From Corynebacterium pelargi (GTDB lineage: Bacteria; Actinomycetota; Actinomycetes; Mycobacteriales; Mycobacteriaceae): 64,000 nucleotides of DNA. Shown here in pieces: positions 20,166 through 29,240 of this stretch (position 1 is its first letter; every line of letters starts with the position of its first letter). Under the pieces are notes generated by a model. The model was not told the DNA's origin, did no database searches, and saw only the letters and a program-made list of their open reading frames with translations. The stretch lies in contig NZ_BMCX01000001.1 in NCBI RefSeq assembly GCF_014635485.1, positions 124,001 through 188,000 of the forward strand, written 5' to 3'. A program made the translations under genes and the position numbers.

Positions 20166-21995
20166 GTGCACAAAAAACCCGGTTCCCTCCAACGCGCCCT
20201 CTTGCGGCCTTTGAGAGCACTTCGCCGGGAATTACCCCGAATAGGCTCCGCCGGATCACGCTCAACCACGCTGCACATCGATGCCGCCCCCAGTGGTTCA
20301 GCCACCCGCATTATCGCCGAGAAAGCACCAACGAGCTCCGACGCCACCCTGGTAGCAACCGCCACCGGCGCGGATCTGCTAGATCCCGCCCACCACGAAG
20401 ACCCAACGCCCATCCCATCTGCTGCCAAATCGCGGGCAGCTTCGCAGCCATTGCAGTTGAACTATGCCGAACTGCGGCGTTTCGCCATTTTGCGGTGGAT
20501 GGGCACAGTGGGCGCATTGCTGCTTGGGCTTGGAGCCCTCGGTGCCGGCGCGCTTCCGGTGCGAGAAAACCCCTATAACGGATTTCCGCTCGGTTCACTC
20601 ATGGGCAGAATGCTCCAGGCATCGACGGTATTGAGCTTCATCGGCATCGGGTTGATCGTCACGGCCTGGTTACTCATGGCACCTTTTACCGGCGCGTTAT
20701 GGCGGCCAAATCAGCGCGCGGCTGGCCTGGTATCTACTTCCATGCTCAAGCGCACCTTTGTGGCATGGACCTTTCCAATCCTGCTCAGTGCGCCGATGTT
20801 TACCCAAGACATCTACTCCTACCTCGCAAACGGCAAGATCATTCGCATGGGGCTCGATCCCTATAGTGCAGGCCCTATCGATCTGCTTGGAGCAGGCGAC
20901 GTCTTAGCGCGGAGTGTGCCCTTTATCTGGGCGCACTCCCCTTCCCCCTATGGCCCCGTTGCATTGGGCCTTGCCTCGGCCATTAGTTGGCTTACTCAAG
21001 ACAGCATCGTGTGGGCCGTGGCCGCCCACCGCCTGCTAGCCATCGCCGGAGTCGCGCTGACAGCCTGGGCGGTGCATCGACTAGCGCTGCGGTGCCATGT
21101 CACCCCGCAGGCAGCCTTTTGGCTTGGCATCCTCAACCCAATCACCATCCTGCACCTCATCGGCGGTATCCATAACGAGGCAATCATGCTCGGGCTTGCC
21201 ATGGCCGGCATGGAATTTGGGCTCAGGGCAAGCGATCGGATCGTCCTTGGTCGCGTGCGAAGCTCAATGTGGTTCCTCATCGTCTCCGGCGCGCTTTTAA
21301 GTTGCGCTGGCATGGTCAAAGTCACCGGCTTTATCGGCCTCGGCTTCGTGGGCATGTCCTTTGCCAGAGCCCTGCACGCACGCGGTTCAAAACACATCAC
21401 CGCCATTGGGCTGGCCGCCCTTGCGTATGCGACGGTGCTGCTGTGCACCATCGCCCTGGTCAGCCTCATCACCGGCATCCCGCTCGGGTGGATCACCGGC
21501 CAAGGCGGAGCCGTCTCAATCCGAAGCTGGATGTCGATTACGACCGCTATCGGCGTCATCAGTGGCGGCTTGGGCATGCTGCTTGAGTTAGGCGACCACA
21601 CCGATGCGATGCTGAAGGTAACTCGCGCTGCCGGTCTTGCAGTCGCCGCAGCATTTATTCTGCGCATGTTGTTGGCCACCTACCGCGGCACCATCGCCGC
21701 CATCGGCGGTTTGGGGGTAGCCACCTTCGTGTTGGTGATTTTCTTCCCCGTGGTCCACCCCTGGTACATGCTCTGGGCCATCATCCCGCTTTCGGCCTGG
21801 GCCAATCGGGTGATTTTCCGCTGGGCAGTCACCGCATATTCGGCGCTCGTGAGCTTTTTCGTGCTCCCCCGTGGTCTTTCGCTGCCACCAGGCACGGTGC
21901 TCAGTATTTATCTCTTCGCAGCCATCGCGTTCGGGGTTTCTTGGTGGTTTTTGCGGTGGGTATTCAACCGTCCAAGCCGTCGGGGCTTAAACTAG
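20166..21995 (+). CDS. mptB: Alpha-1,6-mannosyltransferase MptB
   Basis: 609-residue polytopic GT-C glycosyltransferase that extends the alpha-1,6 mannan core of lipomannan and lipoarabinomannan using polyprenyl-phosphate mannose. About 13 hydrophobic spans follow a 100-residue polar N-terminus. The conserved extracytoplasmic acidic residue is in TQDIYSYLANGKIIRMGLD (residues about 215-235). The start is placed at GTG 20166 because the -10 hexamer ends 7 nt before it; ATG 20157 gives three more residues. Beside suf and an ABC exporter, as C. glutamicum cg1766 (MptB). The stop is 6 nt before the ABC ATPase start, so the three genes form an operon. Confidence 0.92.
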   Translation: MHKKPGSLQRALLRPLRALRRELPRIGSAGSRSTTLHIDAAPSGSATRIIAEKAPTSSDATLVATATGADLLDPAHHEDPTPIPSAAKSRAASQPLQLNYAELRRFAILRWMGTVGALLLGLGALGAGALPVRENPYNGFPLGSLMGRMLQASTVLSFIGIGLIVTAWLLMAPFTGALWRPNQRAAGLVSTSMLKRTFVAWTFPILLSAPMFTQDIYSYLANGKIIRMGLDPYSAGPIDLLGAGDVLARSVPFIWAHSPSPYGPVALGLASAISWLTQDSIVWAVAAHRLLAIAGVALTAWAVHRLALRCHVTPQAAFWLGILNPITILHLIGGIHNEAIMLGLAMAGMEFGLRASDRIVLGRVRSSMWFLIVSGALLSCAGMVKVTGFIGLGFVGMSFARALHARGSKHITAIGLAALAYATVLLCTIALVSLITGIPLGWITGQGGAVSIRSWMSITTAIGVISGGLGMLLELGDHTDAMLKVTRAAGLAVAAAFILRMLLATYRGTIAAIGGLGVATFVLVIFFPVVHPWYMLWAIIPLSAWANRVIFRWAVTAYSALVSFFVLPRGLSLPPGTVLSIYLFAAIAFGVSWWFLRWVFNRPSRRGLN

Positions 21996-22001
21996 TGTGC
22001 C

Positions 22002-22934
22002 GTGATCGCTCAAAGCGCAGAAATAGCACTGGAATTAGACACGGTAACCAAATCCTTTGGAGCCAAGACCGCCGTGAACGGGCTTTCGCTGCGCGTTGCT
22101 CGCGGAGAAGTACTGGCTTTACTCGGCCCTAACGGCGCAGGAAAGACCACCACCATCGAGATGTGCGAGGGCTTCCTTCGCCCAACCAGCGGCAACATCC
22201 GAGTCCTTGGCCTTGATCCCAGCCGCAGCCCAGATGCGTTGAGGCAGCGAGTAGGCATCATGCTCCAAGGCGGCGGTTCCTATTCGGGTGTGCGCGTGGA
22301 AGAAATGCTGAAGCTCACCGCGAGCTATTGCAAAGATCCACTCGACGTGGAATGGCTCATCGAGCTCCTTGGCCTGGGCGGGGTCAGAAAAACCACCTAC
22401 CGTCGCCTCTCCGGTGGCCAACAGCAGCGCCTTTCGCTCGCACTGGCGCTGGTGGGACGACCCGAGCTGGTGTTCCTCGACGAGCCCACCGCCGGCATGG
22501 ACGCGCAATCACGCTTGGTGGTGTGGCGGCTGATTCATCAGCTCCAAAACGATGGCGTCACCGTCGTCTTAACCACCCACCTCATGGACGAGGCCGAGGC
22601 TCTTGCCGATGCAGTTGCCATCATGGACCGTGGCGTATTGGTTGCAAGCGGAACCCCCAATGAATTGCGTCAGTCGAGTAATCACGCGGCGTCGATAAGC
22701 TTCCAAACCACAGCACCCTTGGATCTTGCACTCTTGCCCGATGCACTCGCAGCGCACGTTTCGCAGACGCGCCCGCTGCATTATCACCTTCGCAACACCC
22801 CCACCCCGGAGCTTGTGGCCGCAATCTGCCAGGCCGCTGCGCAACAGCATGTGCTGATTCACCACTTGGATACCGACACGCCCACCCTTGAAGATATCTT
22901 CCTCGACCTCACCGGCCGCGAGCTCAGGAGCTAA
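22002..22934 (+). CDS. ABC exporter ATP-binding subunit (DrrA-like)
   Basis: 310 residues. Walker A GPNGAGKTT at residues about 44-52, signature LSGGQQQRLS, Walker B LVFLDEPTAGMD and H-loop TTHLMDEAEAL, then a C-terminal extension of about 90 residues typical of ABC-2 exporters of the daunorubicin-resistance type. GTG start at 22002, six nt after mptB. The permease follows 4 nt downstream. The conserved link with mptB (also in mycobacteria) suggests an envelope lipid or glycolipid substrate, which is inference. Confidence 0.92.
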   Translation: MIAQSAEIALELDTVTKSFGAKTAVNGLSLRVARGEVLALLGPNGAGKTTTIEMCEGFLRPTSGNIRVLGLDPSRSPDALRQRVGIMLQGGGSYSGVRVEEMLKLTASYCKDPLDVEWLIELLGLGGVRKTTYRRLSGGQQQRLSLALALVGRPELVFLDEPTAGMDAQSRLVVWRLIHQLQNDGVTVVLTTHLMDEAEALADAVAIMDRGVLVASGTPNELRQSSNHAASISFQTTAPLDLALLPDALAAHVSQTRPLHYHLRNTPTPELVAAICQAAAQQHVLIHHLDTDTPTLEDIFLDLTGRELRS

Positions 22935-22938
22935 CACC

Positions 22939-23718
22939 ATGGCAACAACGAAACGCACCCTCGATGCTCAAGGTTTCGAACCCGGCACCTTCAGCCCCAA
23001 TCCCACTCGCGCCTCGGTCGCCTCCATGCTGCGTGCCCAAGGGATCATGGAAGCCAAGCTGTTCATGCGCCACGGCGAGCAATTGCTGCTGAGCTTCATC
23101 ATCCCACTCGCCGGCCTTATCGGGCTCTACTTCTTCCCGGTGGCAGATACCAAGATGGACAATATCGTGCCCACCATCTTGGCCATGGCAGCCATGAGCT
23201 CCGGTTTTACAGGTCAAGCCATCTCGCTTGCCTTCGACCGCCGCTACGGTGCCCTCAAACGCACCGGAGCCAGTGGTGTGCCCGCCTGGACCATCGTTTT
23301 AGGCAAAATCATCGGCGTGCTCGCGGTGAGCTTCGTGCAACTGCTGCTGCTTGGTTCCACCGCGATGTTCCTTGGATGGCAACCAGAAGGCATTGGCATC
23401 ATCTTCGGCCTGATCCTGTTCTTCTTCGGCGTTGCCACCTTCACCACCTTCGGCCTGCTGATGGGCGGTTCTCTTTCCTCCGAACTCGTGCTCGGCTTTG
23501 CCAATCTGCTCTGGTTCGCCCTCGTTGGTGTGGCATCAATCGCCATGATTGGCCCTACTCCCCCGAGCATGGGCCTCGAGTTGGTGCCTTCCGTTGCGCT
23601 TGCCGACGGCCTCCGCACCGCATTTGCAGGCCAAATGCCGGGACCTCAGCTCGTCATTCTGGCCGGCTATTGCGCCATCGGTGGCCTTGGAGCCAGCCGC
23701 TGGTTCAAGTTCAATTAG
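22939..23718 (+). CDS. ABC-2 type permease subunit
   Basis: 259 residues with about six membrane spans (residues about 52-72, 85-105, 125-155, 162-185, 190-212, 235-252), the ABC-2 exporter permease layout. The ATG at 22939 follows the ATPase stop by 4 nt. Half-size permease, so the transporter is likely a 2+2 complex. Substrate unknown. Confidence 0.9.
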   Translation: MATTKRTLDAQGFEPGTFSPNPTRASVASMLRAQGIMEAKLFMRHGEQLLLSFIIPLAGLIGLYFFPVADTKMDNIVPTILAMAAMSSGFTGQAISLAFDRRYGALKRTGASGVPAWTIVLGKIIGVLAVSFVQLLLLGSTAMFLGWQPEGIGIIFGLILFFFGVATFTTFGLLMGGSLSSELVLGFANLLWFALVGVASIAMIGPTPPSMGLELVPSVALADGLRTAFAGQMPGPQLVILAGYCAIGGLGASRWFKFN

Positions 23719-23878
23719 CCACCTGTGTCCGATTCCACTGCAACCTAGCACCGCCGGCATGAGCGCTTTTGCACTCCAACAATGAGGTATCAGCGCAGCT
23801 CAACTGAGTTTGAGGCTTAGTTTTTCTTCTTCGCGACGCGCCACCGGGGTGCAGGCCTAGGCCATCGCGGCAGCAAGG

Positions 23879-23884
23879 TAGAAT
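23879..23884 (+). promoter_or_regulatory. -10 element (TAGAAT) of ctaA
   Basis: TAGAAT ends 8 nt before the GTG at 23893. Confidence 0.55.
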
Positions 23885-23892
23885 CATTGACC

Positions 23893-24837
23893 GTGGCTAC
23901 ACAAACTACTTCTGCTCAAAAACCTCGGTTGGAGCGCCTCAGGCAGCAAAAGACTCAAAGCCTTCTGGCCTTTTTGCTCATGGTGGCTCAAGGTGGCATC
24001 ACCGTAACCGGTTCGATTGTGCGCGTGACGGGTTCAGGCCTTGGCTGTAATACCTGGCCGAATTGTCACGAAGGCTCGCTTGTACCGGTCGCAGGTGCAG
24101 CTCCCTGGATTCAACAGCTCATCGAATTCGGTAACCGCCTCCTGACCTTCGCGCTGATCGCTATTGCCATCGCCTTGTTCATCTCGGTGCTTCAACGACG
24201 CAAAGAGATCATTGTCTACGCGTTGCTGCAGTGCTTTGGCATCGTGGTACAGGCAGTCATCGGCGGTATCTCCGTGCACCTCGACCTCAAATGGTGGGCC
24301 GTTGCCCTGCACTTCCTGCCCTCGATGATCCTTGTGTGGCTCGCCGCAGTGCTGTGGGTACGGGTAAAGCAACCAGATGAGGGCACTCCCCGAGTCATCA
24401 TCCCCTCTTCCCTGCGCGCCCTCGCCGTGTTCGGTGCCTTCTTACTTTCCATCGTGCTGGTAACCGGCACCATGGTTACCGGCGCCGGCGTTCACGCGGG
24501 CGATACCGGGGTTGGCATGGAAGGCCGCCTTGACGTTGATCTTGGACTCATGGCGCATATTCACGCATGGGTGATGTACGTGTACCTCGCTGTGACCATC
24601 GTGCTCGTCGGTGCCCTGGTGGCCAAGAAGGCTCCGGCGAATCTTCAACGCAACGGCTGGTTGCTCATCATCATGATCGTGGTCCAAGCCGCCGTCGGTA
24701 TTTTGCAGTTCCGTCTCGGCGTGCCACGTTGGACCGTGCCCGTTCACATCGGCCTGTGCTCCTTCGTGGTGGCGTGCTGCGCTGTGCTGTGGGCCCAGGG
24801 CAAAGTGCGCGAAGTCCAAGAGCCTCGCGTGCAATAA
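23893..24837 (+). CDS. ctaA: Heme a synthase
   Basis: 314 residues, about eight membrane spans. Oxidises the methyl group of heme o to the formyl group of heme a for the aa3 oxidase. The Cys pair of the first extracytoplasmic loop is Cys52 and Cys58 (GLGCNTWPNCHEG), followed by the catalytic Glu78. The residue three further on, a heme-ligating His in Bacillus CtaA, is Asn81 here (IEFGNR). The other conserved histidines (VHLDLKWWAVALHF, AHIHAW, VPVHIGL) are kept. The GTG at 23893 is chosen for its -10 at 8 nt; a TTG at 23887 would add two residues. A long hairpin follows. Confidence 0.94.
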   Translation: MATQTTSAQKPRLERLRQQKTQSLLAFLLMVAQGGITVTGSIVRVTGSGLGCNTWPNCHEGSLVPVAGAAPWIQQLIEFGNRLLTFALIAIAIALFISVLQRRKEIIVYALLQCFGIVVQAVIGGISVHLDLKWWAVALHFLPSMILVWLAAVLWVRVKQPDEGTPRVIIPSSLRALAVFGAFLLSIVLVTGTMVTGAGVHAGDTGVGMEGRLDVDLGLMAHIHAWVMYVYLAVTIVLVGALVAKKAPANLQRNGWLLIIMIVVQAAVGILQFRLGVPRWTVPVHIGLCSFVVACCAVLWAQGKVREVQEPRVQ

Positions 24838-24918
24838 CACACCTCACCCAGCCGGCTGCACAGCAGCACAGCATCGAAGGCTCAAGCGAAGACTTGGGGT
24901 TGCGGTGCAAACTCGAAA

Positions 24919-24955
24919 GCCGCGTAGCGTGGAAGAAGGACCCACGCTGCGCGGC
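24919..24955 (+). terminator. Hairpin after ctaA
   Basis: 14-bp stem with one G-U pair, arms 24919-24932 and 24942-24955, 9-nt loop, followed by ATTGTTGTGTCCTT. It starts 82 nt past the stop, and the T-run is weak. Confidence 0.55.
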
Positions 24956-25038
24956 ATTGTTGTGTCCTTAGCACGCCTGCGGCGCTCCGCTGGCGTGTGT
25001 GGTGGTGCAGGCAGATCAATCGAGCGCAATCCTTGCAT

Positions 25039-25044
25039 TAGAGT
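25039..25044 (+). promoter_or_regulatory. -10 element (TAGAGT) of a leaderless gene
   Basis: TAGAGT ends 7 nt before the ATG at 25052. Confidence 0.55.
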
Positions 25045-25051
25045 GTCTGCT

Positions 25052-25225
25052 ATGGATTGGATATTTTGGTTGACCTTTATTTGCGTATTCAGCGCCGTGT
25101 ACGTCACTATCACCGAATTGCGCAGGGAGGCATCAGCAGCACAGGTTGGACTGTGGGCAGCAGCCTGCTTGGTATTTCCTATCCTCGGCTTTATCGCCTG
25201 GTTCATACTGCGCAAAAACGCCTAA
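25052..25225 (+). CDS. Small two-span membrane protein, PLDc_N-like
   Basis: 57 residues: MDWIFW, a hydrophobic helix (residues about 3-20), a short charged loop with TELRREAS, and a second helix (about 30-53) ending FILRKNA. This is the layout of a stand-alone PLDc_N-type protein. The ATG at 25052 is the only start that begins at the first helix, and it has a -10 hexamer 7 nt upstream; the same frame reads back to 24905 through the ctaA hairpin, which is not credible coding. Function unknown. Confidence 0.7.
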   Translation: MDWIFWLTFICVFSAVYVTITELRREASAAQVGLWAAACLVFPILGFIAWFILRKNA

Positions 25226-25275
25226 GCTTTGAGCGCCAAAGCCCTCCGAAGAAGGCCAATGGAGAGGCGAAAAAC

Positions 25276-25316
25276 AACACCGCCGTTTGCGCATGAAAGC
25301 ATCAAACGGCGGTGTT
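25276..25316. terminator. Bidirectional terminator between the PLDc_N gene and ctaB
   Basis: 14-bp perfect arms AACACCGCCGTTTG (25276-25289) and CAAACGGCGGTGTT (25303-25316), with A-run before and T-run after. Serves both convergent genes. Confidence 0.9.
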
Positions 25317-25349
25317 TTTGGCTTTGCCCGCATTGGAAGGCGATGGGGT

Positions 25350-26261
25350 TTAAAGCATGTGGGAGATCTGCTCGAGGCCTAAGATCGCGTCGAGTGAGAG
25401 GCCAACGAAAAGCGCAGCCAGGTAGTTATTGGAAAGGATGAAGAGGCGAAGCGGGCGCACGTGCGTGCCGTGTTGGACACCGCGGTGAAGCTTGTGGGCG
25501 ACCACAATGAACCAGACACCTGCGATGATCGCGGTAGCCGCATACAGCCATCCAGCAGCGGGAATGAGCAGGAAGGTGACCAGCACAGTAGCCCAGGTAT
25601 AGGCCACAATCTGCTTGGTTACCTGCTCTTCAGTGCGAACCACCGGCAGCATGGGCACACCTGCTGCGGCGTAATCTTCTTTGTACTTCATGGCCAGAGC
25701 CCAGGTGTGTGGTGGGGTCCAGAAGAAGATAATCAAAAACAGCACAATGGCTTGCCACCAACGAGCAGGGGTGCCATCCGGGAGATTATCGACGATGGCG
25801 GCCCAACCTACTACCACCGGCATACACCCTGCGGCTCCGCCCCAGACGATGTTCATATGCGTGCGACGCTTGAGCACCTTGGTGTAGACGAAGATGTAGA
25901 AGCCGATCGTGGCCATCACGAACAGTGCGGCGATCAGCGAGTGACAGACAAGCCAAAGCCATAGGAAGCTGGCCACGGTGAGTGCCCAGGCAAAGACGGT
26001 GGCTTGGGTATTGCTCACGGTGTGACGAACCAGCGGGCGTTTGGAGGTTCGGCCCATTTTCTGGTCGATATCGGAGTCGGCCACCATATTAAAGGTGTTG
26101 GCTGCCGCCGCGCCCATCCAGCCACCGAATAAGGTGCCCAACATTAATCCGAGGTGAATATTACCACGATCTGCCTGCAGCATCGCGGGAATGGTGGCGA
26201 CGAGGAGAAGCTCAATGACCCGTGGCTTCGTCAGCGCAAGGTAGGCCTTGATTCTCTCCAA
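25350..26261 (-). CDS. ctaB: Protoheme IX farnesyltransferase (heme o synthase)
   Basis: 303-residue UbiA-family membrane enzyme that farnesylates heme b to heme o, the substrate of CtaA. About eight spans. The two prenyl-diphosphate motifs are visible: NxxxDxxxD as NMVADSDID (residues about 61-69), and the second acidic loop with [14 protein letters not shown] (residues about 191-205). The TTG start at 26261 has GGAGGG 7 nt upstream; no ATG fits the frame. Divergent from tkt and convergent with a small membrane protein gene. Confidence 0.95.
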   Translation of the reverse strand: MERIKAYLALTKPRVIELLLVATIPAMLQADRGNIHLGLMLGTLFGGWMGAAAANTFNMVADSDIDQKMGRTSKRPLVRHTVSNTQATVFAWALTVASFLWLWLVCHSLIAALFVMATIGFYIFVYTKVLKRRTHMNIVWGGAAGCMPVVVGWAAIVDNLPDGTPARWWQAIVLFLIIFFWTPPHTWALAMKYKEDYAAAGVPMLPVVRTEEQVTKQIVAYTWATVLVTFLLIPAAGWLYAATAIIAGVWFIVVAHKLHRGVQHGTHVRPLRLFILSNNYLAALFVGLSLDAILGLEQISHML

Positions 26262-26999
26262 GGGAAATCCCTCCCATAGCTCGTGGTTCTATTGCAAAAG
26301 GTGGTGCCCATCGTGCTCGTACCCACATCAAGGCAGTTGCCAGCAGCGCTCCAGGTGGAGTCTACGGGCATTTGGTATCCCTTCGTTGAAGCAAAAGGAG
26401 GCCAAAGTTAGTGGTCGGCTGTGTTGAGTAAAAAGTTCCGCCCTCAAGCAAAAATCTTTCGCCACAACAGCGTGAAATCCCTGCAGGCTCCAAAAAGCCG
26501 CCAGGGATCATGCTTGCCACCGCTTCAAAGCACCCACCTCATGGGCATCCACTTCGGTGTGGTGCTTTGCATTGGTTGTCGCTACTTACCCATCTGAGTC
26601 AGTAGGGTTCCCATACTAGCTGGCTGGGTGAAACTTTCCCCAATGCCACTCCGAGTTGCACCCTCGCACCCAAAGCGACGCCTCGGTCTTAGGGGCAAGA
26701 ACCGGAAGTATCTGGTGCTTACCCAACAAGACGCACAGTGAGTTGCTGCTCAATCTCGCGGGGCTGGGCGGGAGTATGCCCAGGAGCTGGCATCGCTCGC
26801 TACTATGGAGGCAGCGATTCTCGTTTCGCGCCTTTTCTTCGCGCGGTGTGGATCTCTTTGAGTTGTCACCTTCTGCATCGAATGCCCAGAGCATTGGGCA
26901 GGAAGAGCTTCGAGGAGATCACCGCCTATCGCGAGGCTTATTTGGTGCGCGGTGTCGTGCTAACACCATGTTCTAAACGATGATTAAGGACGGCCTTTC
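26262..26999. other. 738-bp spacer between divergent ctaB and tkt
   Basis: No ORF with convincing codon use, homology or ribosome site on either strand. It holds two stem-loops: 26477-26508 (7 bp, plus an inner 4-bp helix around an A5 loop) and 26526-26569 (9 bp plus 4 bp with one bulged base). C. glutamicum carries qor near this position, so the spacer may be the scar of a lost gene, or may encode an untranslated RNA. The promoters of ctaB and tkt must lie here; I cannot place them with confidence. Confidence 0.5.
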
Positions 27000-29096
27000 G
27001 TGACTTTGGCTCCGGAACTTCAAGCATTAACCAAGCGCAATTACCCCTCGGATTGGACTGAGGTGGATACCTTGGCCGTGGACACGGTGCGTGTGCTGGC
27101 CGCCGATGCGGTTGAAAACTGCGGATCGGGCCACCCGGGTACCGCCATGAGCCTGGCACCGCTGGCGTACACCCTGTACCAGCGCGTGCTTCGCCACGAC
27201 CCGAACGATGTGCACTGGCCAGGCCGCGACCGCTTCGTGCTCTCCTGCGGTCACTCCTCTTTGACCCAGTACATTCAGTTGTACTTGGGTGGCTTTGGCC
27301 TCGAACTTGAAGATCTCAAAGCACTGCGCACCTGGGGCGCCAAGACCCCCGGCCACCCGGAGTACCACCACACTGACGGCGTGGAGATCACCACCGGCCC
27401 TCTGGGCCAAGGTCTTGCCTCCGCAGTGGGCATGGCCATGGCGTCGCGTCGCGAGCGTGCCCTGTTCGACCCCGAAGCTGCCGAGGGTGAGTCCCCCTTC
27501 GATCACTTCATTTACGTCATCGCCTCTGATGGCGACCTCGAAGAAGGCGTGACCGCCGAGGCTTGTTCCTTGGCTGGCACCCAGCAACTGGGCAACCTCA
27601 TCGTCTTCTGGGACGACAACCGCATCTCCATCGAGGATGACACCCAGATCGCCTTCACCGAAGATGTTGTTGCTCGTTACCGCGCCTATGGCTGGCAGGT
27701 TATTGAGATTGACGGTGGCGAAGACGTCGCTGCCATCGAGCAGGCCGTCGCCGAGGCTCAGGCCGAAACGCAGCGACCCACCTTCATTCGCCTTCGCACC
27801 ATCATCGGCTACCCCGCCCCCACCATGATGAACACCGGCGCCGTCCACGGTGCTGCATTGGGTGCTGAGGAAGTTGCCGCTACCAAGCGCGAGCTCGGCT
27901 TTGATCCCGAGGCTCACTTCGCCGTGGAAGACCGCGTGATTGAGCACACCCGCGAGCTTCAAAACCGTGGCGCACAGGCTCACGAGGAATGGCAGAAGCT
28001 TTTCGACGCTTGGGCGGAGCAAAATCCCGAGCGTAAGGCGCTCTTCGATCGCCTATCGCGCCGCGAGCTGCCCGAAAACTTCGACGCCGACCTCCCCTCC
28101 TGGGATGCCGATGAAAAAGGCATCGCTACCCGTAAGGCCTCGGAGGCCGTGCTTCAGGCACTCGGCGCAACCATGCCGGAGCTTTGGGGTGGTAGTGCAG
28201 ACCTGGCAGGTTCGAATAACACCGTGATCAAGGACTCCCCCTCCTTCGGCCCGAAGGAGATCACCACTGATACCTGGACCGCGCAACCCGGCGGTCGCAA
28301 CCTGCACTTCGGTATCCGCGAGCACGCCATGGGCGCAATCCTCAACGGCATCTCCTTGCATGGTGGCACCCGCCCCTATGGCGGCACCTTCCTGATCTTC
28401 TCCGATTACATGCGCCCCGCTGTTCGCTTGGCAGCACTGATGAACGTGGATGCCTACTACGTGTGGACCCACGACTCCATTGGTCTGGGTGAGGACGGCC
28501 CTACCCACCAGCCGGTAGAGCAGCTTGCTTCGCTGCGTGCAATTCCCAATATGTCCATGATTCGCCCGGCCGATGCCAATGAAACCGCCGCTGCTTGGCG
28601 CGCCGCCTTGCAGTACAAGGCCGGCCCGAAGGGCTTGGCGCTGACGCGTCAGAACGTGCCAGTGCTTGAGGGCACCAAGGAAAAGGCACGCGAGGGCGTT
28701 GTCCGCGGCGCATATGTGCTCGTAGAGGCTTCGAAGGAGACTCCCGACGTGATCTTGATGGCCACCGGCTCTGAGGTGCAGCTTGCAGTGGAGGCTGCCA
28801 AGAAGCTCGAAGCCGATGGTGTTGCAGCTCGCGTCGTGTCTGTGCCGTGTCTTGACTGGTTCCTTGAGCAAGATGCCGAGTACCAGGAATCGGTGCTGCC
28901 ATCCGAGGTGCAAGCACGCGTATCCGTCGAAGCCGGCATCGCTATGCCGTGGTACCAACTGCTTGGTTGCCGTGGTCGTGCCGTGTCCCTGGAGCACTTC
29001 GGCGCTTCTGCTGCCTACCAAAAGCTCTTTGAGGAGTTCGGTATCACCACCGATGCAGTGGTCGCTGCAGCCCAGGAAACACTGCAAAGCTCCTAG
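27000..29096 (+). CDS. tkt: Transketolase
   Basis: 698 residues, thiamine-diphosphate enzyme of the non-oxidative pentose-phosphate pathway moving C2 units between sugar phosphates. Conserved pieces: CGSGHPGTAMS (residues about 41-51), the thiamine-binding GDGxxxEG-like segment DGDLEEGV with the later N in WDDNRIS, and the pyrimidine-domain EHAMGAILNGIS with the catalytic Glu. The GTG start at 27000 has a poor ribosome site. First of five plus-strand pentose-phosphate genes (tkt, tal, zwf, opcA, pgl). Confidence 0.98.
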   Translation: MTLAPELQALTKRNYPSDWTEVDTLAVDTVRVLAADAVENCGSGHPGTAMSLAPLAYTLYQRVLRHDPNDVHWPGRDRFVLSCGHSSLTQYIQLYLGGFGLELEDLKALRTWGAKTPGHPEYHHTDGVEITTGPLGQGLASAVGMAMASRRERALFDPEAAEGESPFDHFIYVIASDGDLEEGVTAEACSLAGTQQLGNLIVFWDDNRISIEDDTQIAFTEDVVARYRAYGWQVIEIDGGEDVAAIEQAVAEAQAETQRPTFIRLRTIIGYPAPTMMNTGAVHGAALGAEEVAATKRELGFDPEAHFAVEDRVIEHTRELQNRGAQAHEEWQKLFDAWAEQNPERKALFDRLSRRELPENFDADLPSWDADEKGIATRKASEAVLQALGATMPELWGGSADLAGSNNTVIKDSPSFGPKEITTDTWTAQPGGRNLHFGIREHAMGAILNGISLHGGTRPYGGTFLIFSDYMRPAVRLAALMNVDAYYVWTHDSIGLGEDGPTHQPVEQLASLRAIPNMSMIRPADANETAAAWRAALQYKAGPKGLALTRQNVPVLEGTKEKAREGVVRGAYVLVEASKETPDVILMATGSEVQLAVEAAKKLEADGVAARVVSVPCLDWFLEQDAEYQESVLPSEVQARVSVEAGIAMPWYQLLGCRGRAVSLEHFGASAAYQKLFEEFGITTDAVVAAAQETLQSS

Positions 29097-29156
29097 TGAG
29101 GTTAAGCCTCAAGCCTTAACACCGAGGCTTGAAGCTGCTCACACTTAGCACACGAT

Positions 29157-29190
29157 GCCCATGCCCGCGGTGAAACGCGGTAGCATGGGC
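29157..29190 (+). terminator. Hairpin between tkt and tal
   Basis: GCCCATGC (29157-29164) pairs with GCATGGGC (29183-29190), and an inner CCGCG pairs with CGCGG. AACGTCTTTT follows. It may end part of the tkt transcripts. Confidence 0.6.
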
Positions 29191-29240
29191 AACGTCTTTT
29201 CAAGGCCTAAGACGAGTCAATCAGAAACGATGTTTTTTCA

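Noticed and set aside
24905..25051. N-terminal extension of the small PLDc_N protein
   Set aside because: It would pass through the ctaA hairpin and start before the predicted promoter.
26656..26976. 106-codon plus-strand frame in the ctaB-tkt spacer
   Set aside because: No family resemblance, no ribosome site and atypical composition. A minus-strand frame at 26616-26894 is equally poor.
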